From assembly GCA_009741485.1 (NCBI GenBank), contig CM019236.1:47925760-47989759 (forward strand): DNA of 64,000 bases, given 5' to 3'. A program made the position numbers and the translations under genes. The notes beneath the pieces are model-generated. The model made no database searches and was not told where the DNA came from. It saw only the letters and a program-made list of their open reading frames with translations. The DNA comes from Malurus cyaneus samueli. Its lineage: Eukaryota; Chordata; Aves; Passeriformes; Maluridae. Below, in pieces: positions 48,091 through 62,400 of the stretch; within the stretch, counting starts at the first letter, position 1, and every line of letters begins with the position of its first letter.

Positions 48091-51000
48091 TGAAACAGAG
48101 GATCTGGAACTGATGAAAATCTAATCACTCATACAGTTATATTTTTAAAGATGCTCGTGCGAAAACGCATTTCTGACACCTCAGCCCACTTTTCCATGTA
48201 ATAGTTAATGTCTTTGAAACTCAGAACCTGTAGAATTATTTTAAATGCTAATAATCTCCAAACACTCTATTCTTTCTCTAGCTCAATGGAACTTTCTTAG
48301 GTATGAAAGATGTTCTTTCTCAGAAAATACCTAGATCACTCTTTTATAAACTGAGGAAAATTAGACATTGAATAAGTTCAAGGACTCAGTTCCTGTGGCT
48401 TTCATTTTTGTCTTTTAGCGTTTCATTTTGTCCCCTCCACAAATTCTCATAAATTTGAGTATGTCTGAAATTACTTCTTTTCCCTTGTGAACTACAGTTA
48501 ACTTACTGCTGAGATCACAACTGTTTGTGTGTGGTGTACTGAATAAATATTTCATTAAATTATTGCTATTTCACTAACAGAAAGGAAAAAAAAATCAAGC
48601 TCATTCTTCATGGCCTTGAAAGCAAACACCTCAGATATTTTTAAAAACAGCTATTTACTTCCCTTCAACCTAGTCCCCAAGAAAAGCTCTGTTTTTCTTG
48701 ACATTTAGAGGTCCTGGCTCACAATAAAACCAGTATGTTTTCTTCACCTTTGGATTTCCTGATTTCTGAAATTCAGTGTAATTATTTTACATTGTATTAA
48801 AATTGGAAGTGAGGAAAGGGGTATCTGGAGAGGTCAGGTTACATCCATTCTTCTTCAGAAGCTGCCAGGACTCTCCAGGAGTCATTTGGAGCAGAGCCTC
48901 TGCTCTGTAAGCCCAAAGCACTGTCCAGGCGACAGAAAGGTGTTAGTGAACATATCTGCACATGCAGCTGCAGCACAGCACCTATCAGGACTTTCTCACC
49001 TGCCCATTTAAATATTTTCACAAATTTCATTTCAGGTGGTGCTGAACTGTGGCTTAACTGCATTTTTCCTTTTCCTTTTTTCCTTAAGAGCCTTAACTGC
49101 TTGGCGCTTAACTACATTATTTTATAGCAAGGCACAGCATTGCTAAGCCTGAGCAGGGAACCAGAAGATGATGGTTTGCACTTCATGTCTACTTTATATG
49201 AGCTTTTGGGGTGATGTGATTAATTTCAGAACAGCTCTAGCCTCATCTCACGTGCAGAATGTCCCAATATTGCCTGGTGCACAGCATGCAATTCTACCAT
49301 GTGTTTTCGACTGTAGGTATAGTGTGTGTGCCCCACTCTGTCACATAAATTAGAGGAAAAGATCAGAATAGTTACTTCAAAACTGTCTTTCTCATCCAAA
49401 CTTAAAAGCTTTTGTAATCAATTCTCTTTCTTTACCCAGAACATTTATGGAACCCATTCCACCATGTAAGAAGACCAGTTAAACTCGTTTAAGTAGAACA
49501 AAACCATATTGAATTACAACTAAATCTGGAAAAGTCTGTGTTTTTTTTATTTTTTTATTGGGGGTTGAGTGGGGAAGAAGATGCTGTAGTTTGTTTTGCA
49601 TTTATTTTCAGTGCTGCAGCAGGATCTGATCCACAGATTGTGAGCATGAATAATTTTTTATCCCACAGAAAATGCACATCCATTTTGCAGAAAGTAAACA
49701 ACACATTACAAAACAAACAGGTACTATAGTAGAGATAGTATCATAAATAATTACTAGCCAATCAATACCAAAGAAATCTTCTGCAGCACTCCCTGGAAGC
49801 TGTCAATGATGAAAAAAAACTATGAATGATCTGATGTTCTTTCAGCAGATCTCAGGTTATTTCTGTTCAGTTAGTGACATCTTGCATTTAGAAGAAACCA
49901 AAGTTCCATGCCTAGAGGTTGCAGCAAGAGTGAAAACTTCCAGTTATAATTGTCCACGTCTTAAAAGCAATTACCAACTTATTTATAAATCCAGCATTGG
50001 CTGTGAATATTACTTGCACTCTGTATACAACTTTGGTCTGCTTTTTTCACTTGGAGCTGTAGAAGTATTTATTGTCACAGTTTTCTCAACTACTGCAAGA
50101 TTGGACTTGCTGCATCCAGTGATACTTCTGTCAACCCTTTTTGGCTACAGTGTGGATCCAGGAGAGATCAAGATCACAAACCAGTGACAAACACTCCATG
50201 ACTCTTCGTGATCTTTTAATTAGGTCTTGAATTTCTAATAAGCAAAACTGTGCATGAGTAAAGCTCATCTGGCTTCTCGTCATTGTTAAAAAAGAATAAG
50301 GCTGTTTTTTTGGGGGGTTTTTTTTTGTTTTGTTTTTTTTTTCAGTAAAAAGCCATTGAACATCTGTGGCACTGTCAGGCACATGGTCAGCACTCACCTG
50401 ACTATTAACTGAGCGGACTAGGTAACAGGATCTGGCCAGACAAGAGCAAGAAATGTGTGAAACATTACTTTTCCTATTTACAATAAATCCACATGCTAAT
50501 TGAAACAGAAAACTACTTGAGGAACTTGGTGAAGTCCATAAGAAGTAAGTTTTCTTGGAAACAAAGCCTGCAGGACAGTGTATGCAGGATAAAGTCAAAA
50601 GACTGCTTCCATCCTAAAGCAAATGCTACAGGAAGTAAATCAGGTAGGGCTTTGTTAGTTTGTTTGGTTGTTGCTGTTTTTCCTTTTGTCTGAAGAAAGT
50701 TAAAATTTCATGATGAAAAAAGTGGAAGAGAAAAGTAGTAGTAGTATTTTTTTGTAAAAAAGGTATTAAATTCTAAGAGAAAATGGATTCTCACAAGACT
50801 GCAAAAGAAATGATGAGTGAATATTGGAAATTTCAAGAACGATTATAAAGCTCAGGGAATGAGAAGAGCCAGTTATTAAAGAGTGATAATTGATGGCTCA
50901 GAGCTGAAGAGCAGTATCTTACAGTGTGAATCAGTGCTGCTTCAAATAAAATCTATGGAGGAAACATAGCATAAAATTCAAAAATATCTGGAAAAACAGA

Positions 51001-51206
51001 GGTGTGCAGGGAGAGTGATCAAGAAGTGGCAGAGAATAGCAAGCAAACAGCAAGAGACTCCAAATACATTCATATTATGTATCTTAAACACTATTAAAGA
51101 AATTATCAGGAAAAGCAAATGAAAATTATAAAAATACAAAGAAGCCAAAGGCTCACTGAAGGATAAAGGATAGACTGACCTAAATTAAAAGGAGAAGGAG
51201 TGCTGC

Positions 51207-51263
51207 AACCCACCCCTAAGGTAGAGTCGCTGATCCTTGCTAATGGGTCCCTTGGGGTGGGTT
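51207..51263. other. Inverted repeat (hairpin), block B' copy
   Basis: Same arms and loop as at 27,759-27,815, with a constant offset of 23,448. It lies in a patch where the two copies appear identical, so it gives no independent support for conservation. Confidence 0.55.
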
Positions 51264-51557
51264 AGAGTGAAATGACACCAAATGACTGGTGTTTATACAT
51301 ATATACATATATAGACATAGAGAGAGGGAGAAAAAGAGACAAAGACTCAGAGACAAGCACAGACACAGAGAGACAGAGAGAGATGCAGACGTATCTAGAT
51401 ACATAGATATATAGATATATATGGCAGGTTTGTTGTAGAAAAAGATTGCAATGGAAAGGAGGCATGCAGACATTTTGATTATTATCTATAGAAATATAGC
51501 AATATAAAAGTATAAAGACAGCTTATATATATAAGGATATATATCTTTATATATATC

Positions 51558-51750
51558 CATCTATCTATCTATCTATCTATCTATCTGTCTATCTATCTAT
51601 CTATCTATCTATATATAGATATAGATATAGATATATATAGATATGGATGATATAGATATAGATATAGATATAGATATAGATATAGATGATATAGATATAG
51701 ATATAGATATAGATATAGATATAGATATAGATATAGATATAGATATATAA
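51558..51750. repeat. (CTAT)n and (GATATA)n microsatellite, long pure copy
   Basis: About twelve ctat units with one ctgt interruption are followed by a long, nearly pure gatata array to about 51,748. The three 22-bp units in block B are absent. The frames rich in isoleucine/tyrosine or leucine/tyrosine repeats are translation of the array in different frames. Confidence 0.92.
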
Positions 51751-52045
51751 GCAAAAGCAAGAAGAAGAAACAAAGGATAAGTGTAGACAGTGGAAAGCAA
51801 AGATACCACCCCAATGGATCAAATAATGAGATTTGATTGTTATTGTTTTGATGTCAACTGGTATAAGTGATGGTCTCAGACTTGATCCTTTGTTGGAGAG
51901 AAAGGGCAAGCCCACGAAACAAAAAGTTCAGGTTCAGTTGGGAACACCCAGATCTGATACAACACTATCATTCCTCTGGTGGAAGACCCCAGAAACGAGC
52001 CTGGAGACACTTTGGGGCCTTTTGTGGTCACAGATGCCATCTGTA

Positions 52046-52262
52046 CCAGAACTTATGGTGACCTCTATTTGGCTATACAGTGATATACAGATGAAAAGTT
52101 GCTTCCTTTTACATAATTTGGCACAGTGGGAGTTTTTGTCAAGATCTGTTAAAGCAGGATCAGTCCTGGAATAAGTGCCATCCTGTCACGAGTTCTGCCC
52201 TTTCATGCTTATCTCAGGCTCCTGCTGTGGTGGCTTATCTTCCATCTATGGCCTTATCAGTT
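52046..52262. other. Segment not alignable to its duplicate
   Basis: Counterpart of 28,636-28,836 between perfectly matching flanks. Only scattered words are shared (for example 'gtgccatcctgtc' against 'agcaccatcctcctg'). The block is slightly longer than in B. No known repeat recognised. Confidence 0.65.
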
Positions 52263-55200
52263 TCTGAGACAGGCAACTGTGCTCTTTAACTTCCAGGGCA
52301 AAGAAGGTTTATGGTAAAATTGAATGTAGTAGAAGAGAGGAAGGTGGAAAGTAAGGGTCTGAAAAATAAGATTTTAAAACTATGGACTAGAAAAAGATGC
52401 TTCTATGAAAGATGAGTTCTTCACCATGCAGGCAAGTTGTTGACATTCTCAATAACTCATGTATGAAGCACGGTTGAGGATAATTAATGTGGCCAGAATG
52501 TTGTTTTCCCCAGACTTCAGATTCTAGCTGAATGTCTGTGGCTCTTTTGTGGAAAGAACATTAGATTCACCTCCTCTGACATCCTAATAAACAGAATTTG
52601 CCATCCCAAATTCTAGGTTCCTGAGGAAAAACGATGCTTCTGTATTGTTATCTACCTGCACTATGCTCTTGCTATTGACAGTAATAGTAACAATATTTTA
52701 AGCAACAATGCAGTGCAGTAATGAGCACAAAGCAGGTATTCTCTGGTTTTAATGCTAGTTTCCCTTTAGTTTTAAGTTCTCCTTCTTCAGTTTATCCTCT
52801 CCTGGCTACCATCATGCTTTCATTTCATACAAACCGCTTCATAAGTCATGACAACTCTTTTACTCTGTTCTTTAATAAGAAGGGGCAGGAATCCTCACAG
52901 TTTTCATTGGGATAGATATACAACAGTTAAAAATTGAACAAGTTCCAAAAGGTTTGAAAGGCTGATTTTTTTTTTTTTTGTTTGTTGTTTATTTTGACTG
53001 GTTTTTTTGGAAAAAAAAAAAAAAGCCAAACAAACATGCAATCCACAAATGTAGATACAGCTAAGGAAATCAAACCAATTCTTAGCTTTCTTGAGAGCAG
53101 GCAGTTCTCTATATTTTCTAGAGAATGAATGAGTCATAGAGAGTTTCTTAATAAAATTTTTACTACTGAGGTACAAACATAAACATTTCTCAAAACTTTC
53201 TCATAGGAACAAACTGAAGTGTGGGCAGTTATCCTTGTAGGAGGGTATATGACTAAGTTGCTACTGATGGTAACACTGGGACAGGGACACAAATGGAGGT
53301 TTAATACTTCATTTTTGTCCTCGCAATTTTTAAGTGGGTGTGTAAGGCAAGTGCTTTTGCCACCACAGAATGAGGCTGAGGGCTCTTGTCATGAACTGAA
53401 TGGTCCAAGTAGTCCCTGTCTCATTTCTTCTACTTTCATTATTGTTAGCATGCTCTGTTTTGTAGCAGTTCCCAGCGGTCCCATAGGAGGAGGGACCATT
53501 TCTTGGTCGGTGCATAATACACAGTTTATAATACACAGAATTTTATAAACAAGTGGTCTGCACACTGTTGTTTAACAGAGGAAGAGCATGTGATTTCAGA
53601 AGGCTCTTAACATTTTGCTGGGAGTAAAGGAAAGCCAACAAAAACAAGAGCTACCTTTTGATTTTCCCTTTACTCTCTCCCAGTGCCAACTTCCACAGTG
53701 ACCAGCACATCATAAATGAACATTCTTCTATCAAGAAAATCACTTATTGTACAACTTAATAGTTCTGTAGCACTGAGACAAAATGATGTTATTCCTCTAA
53801 AATATTCTGTTCAATTCTTGCATAGCTGAATTTTATAAGGGGAAAGCTGACTTTTATAAAACACAAATGATTCCTTAGGCCAACAAAGGACTTTTACAGC
53901 ATCCTAACTTTGTGAGTTGCATTAAGTCAGTGTTCACCACACAATGCCATCTTTCTCTGTTGCACCCGCTTCATATGTTTCAACAGTTATGAAGACAATT
54001 CTGAGGAAATGATTATTGTAATTCAGTAGTGCATTGTGTTGTATCTGCCTGTAGTCATTTTTAAAAAGCAGTGCTGGGAAATGTAAAAGACCACATTCAC
54101 CTCAGTAGCTATGAATTAATATTGGATATGTCTGGTTTAACGACAAGCTTTCATAACTGTTCCAGTGCTGAACCATCAGCATTATTATTATTCCACTGCT
54201 GATTACTACAAATTTCCTCCTCACTCTCTTCTCCAAGTGAAAAAGATGCAGCTACCTTCTCAAGAATCAAATCCTTTGTTTTGTATACTACAAAAAAAGG
54301 TGTGTTCAAAAATTTCTGCAGATGTTTACTGGGAAACGTTAACCTTAAAAAAAAAATAGAAACTCAGAAAGAAATTCCATATGAATTAATTAGATAACTC
54401 AAGAAAATATTGTGTTACTTTCAGACTTTCAGTGAAATAAAAAGGTCAGTTTAGTTAAAAGTATAATGATTTGTATTATTTTTTAAGATCCTACCAAGGA
54501 TCTTAAATATGTAAGAGTTTAGTTTTGGTGTTTGGAATCCAAACAATATTGAAGTCTGTTTTTGCTGCGTGTTCTCAGGTACAAAAGCTAAAGCAACAAA
54601 TCTCCAAAGAACTCTGCTCTTCTAGAAACATGAATAGCATAAGGAAGTGGCATTTTCTATTCTCTCAGAATCTGGTGTTGAAAAAGGAAAGTAGGTTATT
54701 GCTAAATGTGATTTTTGTGAGTGCAAGATAAAAGAGATGTGGGAGAAAAAGAATTAACTTTTGCTGCTGTGGGATAAAGTACATTTGATTGGTTTGTTTC
54801 TGCTGTGTTAACAACACTGATGCAGTGTCTGAGGCTTTTCAGGAAGATGTTTCTAGAAGATGTAAGGTCTTCTATGGAAAAAAAAAAAGATTTATTTAAA
54901 TTTATGTCTCCTACATATCAACACCATTATCGCTCTTCTTCATTGTGATACCCAAACTAGTCAGTAAATCCAGAAAAGCTGGATGTCATTCAAGGAGGAA
55001 TTCCTAAAGGAACAGGAGAAGGCTGTCTTCGTGTGCTGAAAGACAAGCACTTGCTTATAATGGTACAGTGCAAGTTACTTAGAATAATCTTGAACAAAAC
55101 AACTCATTAGTAAAATAAGGTTTTGAACACAGAAAATATAGAATGACACATGTTATTATTACACTATTAGTATTAGTATTAGTATTACTATAATAAAAAT

Positions 55201-56588
55201 ATGGAGAAAGAAGGAATTGTCTCCACTTCTCTGGTTTTACACTCTAAGTGTCTGAAATTCAATTTTTACAGCTCTGCTTACAGAAGTATTTATAGAGAAA
55301 AATTAATTTGATTTCTGCATTGTAGCAAGTTTGAGGGTGGGATACTTAAAGAGATAAAATGAAGTCAGTAGAATTTGGGCATCTCACCACTCTGTGAAAA
55401 CTGATACTATATCTCCCTAGGCATTTTTGAAAGCCACATCTACAATTGTGAACTGATTACTTTGTTTGCTTTATAGGGTTTCTAATCAAAAAAGGATTTT
55501 TATCCTTTGCTTGGTTTCCTAGCTCTGCCTCTATAGTGTTTTCTTTAGTGATATTGCCCATACTTCACATGGTATCTTTTCATCCCCTAACAGGCTAACA
55601 TTCCATACAAGGAGAATGAAATTTGTGAGGCTTTATCGAAGAAGGAATGGTCACCGTCAAATTTTTGCTACTACACAACACTTCCCTTCCTTGAAAACAA
55701 TCTAGCAAATTTCATTTTTGTCTAAATTTTGCTATTGCAATAACTATTGAAATCTCTGGTCAATGATTGCAATTTAATTACATTTCTTTGATTTTCAAAT
55801 TACTACATTTTCTACATAATAATCCCTCTGCCATAATAAGTAACACAGAAAACCAAATAGAATTTACAGCAATAACTACATACACAGAACCATGAAGTAG
55901 CTTCTTAAACTTTCTTTAAGAAATTATGTAGATTCCTTTTTTTCCACACCAGCTCAGTAAGAATCAAATTCTATAAATCCAATTCCCTCAAAATAGTATG
56001 AAAAGATATTTATAATACTTCAAATTTAGTGAAGCCATAGGAAATATGTATTAATATAGCACTAAATAACAGCTTTTGCATAAGCACAGGATTTCCTGTT
56101 TAACATCAGGCCAATGCTAATGAGTGTTCTAGCTTATGAATGCAGAAATGACAAAAAGTAATTATTGAATTCTGATGCAGTTTTCTGCATCTGCATGTAC
56201 TTCGTCGGAAAGATTCACCTACTCCTACTGGAAGTTGCAGGATTTCAGAGCATTTTTTGTGCACTTCTCTTGATGGTGAGTTGTTCTTGAATAGACATCA
56301 TATCAGCAGAAAGAAGAGAGCTTAGGTCTTACATTCATATTTATCTTTCAGTGAAGAAAAACCCAACAAAGCAAACCATTAACAAATACTGTAGCAATAA
56401 AATACAATACAAGAATCTCTTTAGCTTTAAAAAAATGAGCTTACAGAATTTTCTGGAAGGGCCATCACATAAACATTATTTTTCTTCAAAAATAGCTCTT
56501 TCATTATGAGGGGAAATAAATTGAAGAATAAAGCACTCATGATTCAGACTGATTCTTGCCTCTGAAATAAGGCAATTAAAAATGAAAG

Positions 56589-56654
56589 TCATAGAATCAT
56601 AGACAATTTAAGTAGGAAAAGATCTCTTAAATCACTGAATCAAAACAATTAATT
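56589..56654 (-). repeat. CR1 LINE 3'-tail, antisense (block B')
   Basis: Duplicate of the fragment at 33,247-33,312, apparently without difference; not an independent insertion. Confidence 0.65.
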
Positions 56655-57565
56655 GTGCTCCAGACTCTTCATGAATTTCAGCACATTGCAGTGCCTTGGC
56701 GTTCTCAGCTCTGAGATTTAACGGATGCAAAGAATGCAGAAATCAGGGTCAAAAAACCAAAACCACACATACACAAGACCATCAAAAATAAACAAAACCC
56801 TTCCTCCTGTGAAAACCAAACCAACCAAGCAAACCAAACCCCACAAAACCTTCTGGAAGAGACACTGTGTTTTTCCATCACCATTTACTTGCTTGCTTTG
56901 CTGCTTTGTGTTATTTTCAATGTTATCTGAATCAAAGTTGCAAAATAAATTATGTCCCTTCTTTTTTTTTCCATCTTTGCTCTTCCTGTGTAAATACTGA
57001 CATTACAACAATTTCATAAAATGAGAACATGATAAACTTTCTCTGTTTTGTTTCTGTAAGTCAGACAGACATCTAATTCTTTGAAATAAATTCCTAAATT
57101 ACAAATTCAAGTCAATGGTCGGATTTATCACAAATGTTAACATCTATCACATATTAAAGCTCGCCAGAGCGCAGACTGTGTATTGTGTCAGAGAGATTAT
57201 AAACACTGGTCAAAAAGCAATCTGGACAAGACTAAATTGTTAAGTCACCATGAAAATCACTGAGGGATTACTGAGAAAGGAATTTTCTAAAATCATTTTG
57301 CTTGTACAGCATTTTGCCTTGTATTCTGGTCACGCCATGCTTCAAATGACCATTTTGTCTCTCATATTGTGATAAGCTCTCCAGGATTCAGATGGAATTT
57401 GTTATTTACATAAATTTACTGAATTCATAGATAATCATGTGAGGACATACAACTATTTCAAGGTAGTTTTGCAAGATCACAGATTAATTCAGGCCATTAA
57501 ATGATTGCCTTAGTCACCACATATTTCTGTGTTCAGCGTGATTAAACTATTTACAGTCTTCCCTT

Positions 57566-57632
57566 AAAAAAAAAAAAAAAAAAAAAAAAAACCAAACAAC
57601 AAAAAAAAAAACAAAAAACAAACAAAAAAAAA
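57566..57632. repeat. Poly-A / (AAAC)n repeat, block B' copy
   Basis: Counterpart of 34,228-34,302, with a shorter A run and rearranged AC units. Confidence 0.85.
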
Positions 57633-58681
57633 CTTGTATTGTTTTTACATATCACCAATTCCATTAAGTCTGTAGAATTATTTTGAACTTTGAAGGTCAT
57701 AAAGGCAAAAAAGAACGTGCCAGCTAAAAAAAATTAAAAAGACATATGTTTTCCTTTTCTGAAATAACTTAGAGAAAGCACTGAGGTTCTTATTTCAACC
57801 TATATTATTTCTCAATAATGACATGATCTGTCACATGCCAGAGAGATCAAAGCTCCCTACTTTTGTTCAGATGAACTATTAATCCAGAGGACATAAAATC
57901 TTGTGTCAAGATCCACCACCAAGCAGCAGACACCTCAATGCCAGAGACATTTAGACACACTAGTAAATACTTGATCAAAATTTCACACATATCTGCTTAA
58001 GTTTTTGAAACATGGTTTTGGTCTGAAAGCAAAATATATTCCCATCTAATAGTTCAGGCATTCAGGAGCTTTGTTGCAATATGATTATAGGAATAATTTA
58101 AGCAATATGCACAGTATTTATTTCTCTGTTATTCACCCAAAGCTTATAATAAAAGATATGACATGAGTTCTGCATTTTTCAAAAGCAAATGTGCAGAATG
58201 ATTTCTATTAACTGAAATCTAGCTGCACCAATCATATTTGGGCAGATATGATGAGTGGAAAATGAAGAATAACGGTAAGAGATACTGTCACAAACATTTC
58301 TCCACATGATAAAGGAAGTGAATCTTCATTAGAAACAGAGAGTTTCAATAGGTGAAAAACAAATTAGTTTACTCTTTCAAAGTTAACATGATCATCATAC
58401 TGATTATTTTATTTATTAGCATAATTGCTTTTATTAAAAAAAGCTTGCATCCTTGAAACATAATCTGTAATCAGATTTGAATATACATTTAAATAATTAC
58501 ATGCTTGATATACCATAAATAATTATGAATCGTGACCTTAACAATGCTACAAATTAAGAACTATGCTCGATGTTGCTACTAGTAACCATTTAAATGCATA
58601 TATGCCTCAGCAACTTAACATTGCTACATGCTGGGACCTTGATTAGGTATAGTTTCTCTCAGTTCCTCCTCTGTCCCACAG

Positions 58682-58745
58682 CAGGGGGGATGGAACTAGA
58701 TGATCTTTTATAGTTCCTTCCAACCCTATGTCTAGGATTCTATAT
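58682..58745 (+). repeat. CR1 LINE 3' end, sense orientation
   Basis: Reads 'caggggggatggaactag', 'atgatcttttatagttcctt', 'ccaaccctatgtctaggatt', 'ctat', the characteristic 3' end of an avian CR1 in sense orientation. Sequence before about 58,680 is too diverged to call. The equivalent place in block B (35,390-35,490) is scrambled. Confidence 0.75.
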
Positions 58746-59469
58746 GCTTCTAGCCTTCTGTGATTAGTCTCCTTTGATGGAGTCGTTGTCCCTTGATGGA
58801 GCCGCACAGATAATTAAAACATTCATTAGAGCACGAAAACACTGGCACTCAGACATTGGTGACATCTGTCTGGTAGCTTCCAAGACAATCCCTGACTTTA
58901 CTCTTTGGTTAAGTGCATAAACATCTACCTTTTTGTTTGAAGACAAACTAATAGAGAGATCTCCAAATAAACTGCAGTCTGTGATTTTGGATGGTCATTG
59001 CATGAGATGGAGAAATTGAATACTGGGTTTCCATACCTGAGGTAAGTTTTGAGTTCTTATAAGGCTACATTCAGGTGCATTTCCCATTTTCCTGTGTGAT
59101 GACAAGAAGTCTATTATAATAACTGGATTTTTTTTTCTGATGAAAGCTATAGCAAAACTGTCAGAACAGTGAGGTGAGCCTGGTTCTCAACACATATGGC
59201 TTTCCCAGGAATCTTGTTTTCCCTCTGCTATTTAACCTAATGTTGAACTAAAATGTTTAAAATACATTTGAAAAGTTCAGAAAAACTCAGCTCTTATAGA
59301 AAAACTTAATCATTTTTTTATTTATAGTGAAAACTCTTCTGCAATGGTACCCACACAAAAAAATAATTCAAATAGACTAATATACTTACCAAAGGACAAC
59401 ATAGCACCTTGCAAATGTGGTTCTCAAATATATTTGGAGCATCTACTGCTTATGAAGAATGTTAGAATG

Positions 59470-59494
59470 AAAAAAAAAAAAAAAAAAAAAAAAA
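59470..59494. repeat. A run of 25 in block B'
   Basis: Twenty-five A in a row, against about 16 A at the equivalent site in block B (36,245-36,260), where 'cataataaaagg' follows. This is homopolymer length variation between copies. Confidence 0.85.
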
Positions 59495-62400
59495 GGAAAA
59501 AAGTCGCTTAGAAAACTGACCCCTATCTGCATACTTCCATGTTCATCAGAGCAGTCCATATTCCAGATCACTGATTTAAGCCAGCAGAAGGAGTAAGGAC
59601 ATATTACAGAAGCAAATATTTGCAGACTAAATCAGAACATCTGCATCACTGCAACATTTTTTTTCACATTCAAAAAATTTCTGAGCCTTATAAGACTACT
59701 GCTAAGTTCATTAATATGCTTCAAATAAAGATTACTTTTCTAAATCATTGTGAATGTTCTAAAGAAAAAATAAAATTGAGGATTTGTAAAGAAAAAAAGA
59801 TTTTCTGGAGATAACTGATACACCTATTACTGCTATAAAAAGGCTCTAAAACACAGGTTTGTCATATTCAAAAAGACTTTTTTAGAGTTGAAATAAGAAT
59901 CTATGCAATAAACAAAACTCGAGTTTAACATTTTGATTTTTAATGCTATACATGTTATGAAAATGCATAGTTCATAAGACTAGGAAAGAGCCATTTAGTC
60001 AAATAAATCTATTCATTTTATAGGCACTCATTGTGTTCAGCACAATTATTTGATATTCTAACATGATAATAGCAGAACAAGCATTTAACTCATTTTTAAA
60101 GACAAAAAAAACCTGTTTATGCACTTATAATGGAATCAGGACTCTAAACGGCATCATTTTATGAATACTAAGTCGTACCATAAAAAAGAAAAGGGAAAGA
60201 AACCTCTGATTTTAGCACAGCCATTCATTTCTAAATTTCTACAGAAGCTTCCGGTTGTTCTTTACTGGATAATTTCTGAAATGCCTAGGCTTCCAAATGA
60301 GAAAAATAAAACCACTTAGGCAGCTAACTCAAATGTTTAATGCCATTTGAACATGGAAAGATTCAGCTGAGGAATATCTGCCTATCCAATTCAGATAGAT
60401 TCACAGAAGATACTTCCCTAATATAAGTGAAAAAAAGACATTTGCACAACCTTAAATTAAGTGGAACTTCACAAATGACAGATTTTGAACAGCCAGCTAC
60501 CTACACATAAAGTGGGATATATCTAGAAAGTCTCAAATTAGAGGGCTGGAACCAAATTTTTTATTTCCAATTGTTAGCTCACTTCACAGCTAACTCTAGT
60601 TCAACAATAAAGACTTGAGCAATGTAATACCATTAGTGAGCTGACTAAATGCAGGTGGGAACCCACAGTGAAAGCTTTCATTGTTAGCAGCCTCACTGAA
60701 AGAAAGGACAATCTAGCCATGTCTGAGTGAAGGCTGATTCTCAAGTCAATGAAAAGGATCTGCTTGATGTTATTTTGGGGGAATTTATACATTCTTTTAT
60801 TATCTTTCACTTAAAACATAGAGGCTTAAATTAGCTCTTCATCTCTTCCCTCTATTTAGTCAGCAGTTTTAAGAACAACTCAGAACAATCTCACTGTTAA
60901 TTTCTGGTTTTCTGTTGTTAAAATTAAATATGTAGGCAATTCACATGCAAGTATTCAGGATTACTTTGTATTTTGTTTTCTTTTTTCTTTAAACCATTCA
61001 TATTAGTATTCTTTATCTCATTGCTTGCCTCCCAAAAACCACATACTCTAAAATGTTCTCATAAATCAAGTTAAGTGCACTACAGAGGTAATAGTGATAG
61101 CAAAAATGTCATGCTTTGTCAATGGGTTAGGGGAGAATGACCCATTTTTGTATTAAAGTGATAAAATTGATATGATAAAACACATAAAAATTGTGACATT
61201 TATACTGCTGAGACACTTGGGAGTTAAATCAAACCTGTATCATCAATTCATTCTGAATAATCTGGAAAAACACTGTATTCTTGGAGAAAGAAGAATACTG
61301 TCTTGGAGAACAGGTGAAAACAGGTCTCCTTTGGGACCTGGATACCAACTTCAAATAAGATGTGAAAATTCTGCCATATTAAAGTAATAGATCATATATA
61401 AAAGTAATCCTTTTTTTTCTCCCATTGTTTCTACTTTTTTGTTTTGTCATAGAAAAGCATACCAAGGAAAAGACTAGCCCTAAAACAGATAGTCCTAAAT
61501 GTCTACCATTAACTACACCTACAAATAGTGGTCCAGCACCCTCACTCCAGAGGCAGGCACTTCCCAGTTAGTTTAGATGAGACACTTGAAATTTTGTTAT
61601 GGTGACATAAGGCAGGAAAACCAAAATCACAACTTGAAAACCTTTAATCTCGAAGGTTAACTTCTGTATAATCCACTGTGCTGTTCATTACTATGTAGTT
61701 ACATTAATTTTTTGGCCACCAAAATGACAGCAGCTACACTGCTGATTCCACGAGGCTTCGGAAAGTGGGAATACTCCTGACAGAAAATAATTGAAGGGCA
61801 CAGGTGATCAGTTTTCAAATCCATGGTGAATTTCAGTATGCACAGTGAAAGACAGGACATTTGGCTCCAATATTTCTTGGACATCTAATTGGTTAAAAAA
61901 GGTTGTCTGTAGCTAAGAGTAAAAACTGTAACTAAAGGAATGAAATGTCATGATTGAACTCTACCACTGTTCAGCTTTTTCCAATTCTCTTCACAGATAC
62001 ATATTATATCTTTTTTTTTTTTTTTTTCCAACTGACATTTTTGGACAGTTTTTGAGATAAATATCTAGAGCATCATTAATTTTAATCCATGTCTGTCCAT
62101 TCTCATTTCTGCTTTATGCCATTTTACACAATAATCGTACAATTAATTTTTAAGTTGTAGTTAGTTTTTTAGTTGTTAAAGCATGAAATATTTGCTATTA
62201 AGGATTATATATCACAGAAAATGCTGAGCTAGAAGGGATCATATGTGTATGTTAACATATATGCACGAATGTACACTTTTGTTCAAGTGATATGTATGCA
62301 TATATGTTTCAAACAGGACTTTTTTTCTGTACTTTTCTGTACTACTGTGCGTGCAGAAGTGTAGACACACTTGCATTCTTAAATTTTGTAACTTGGATGT

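Noticed and set aside
51546..51620. Regular short repeats that could be mistaken for a CRISPR array
   Set aside because: 4-6-bp microsatellite units without spacers, in a eukaryotic genome.
51601..51915. Long antisense frames rich in I/Y or L/Y repeats
   Set aside because: Translation of the gatata microsatellite in different frames.
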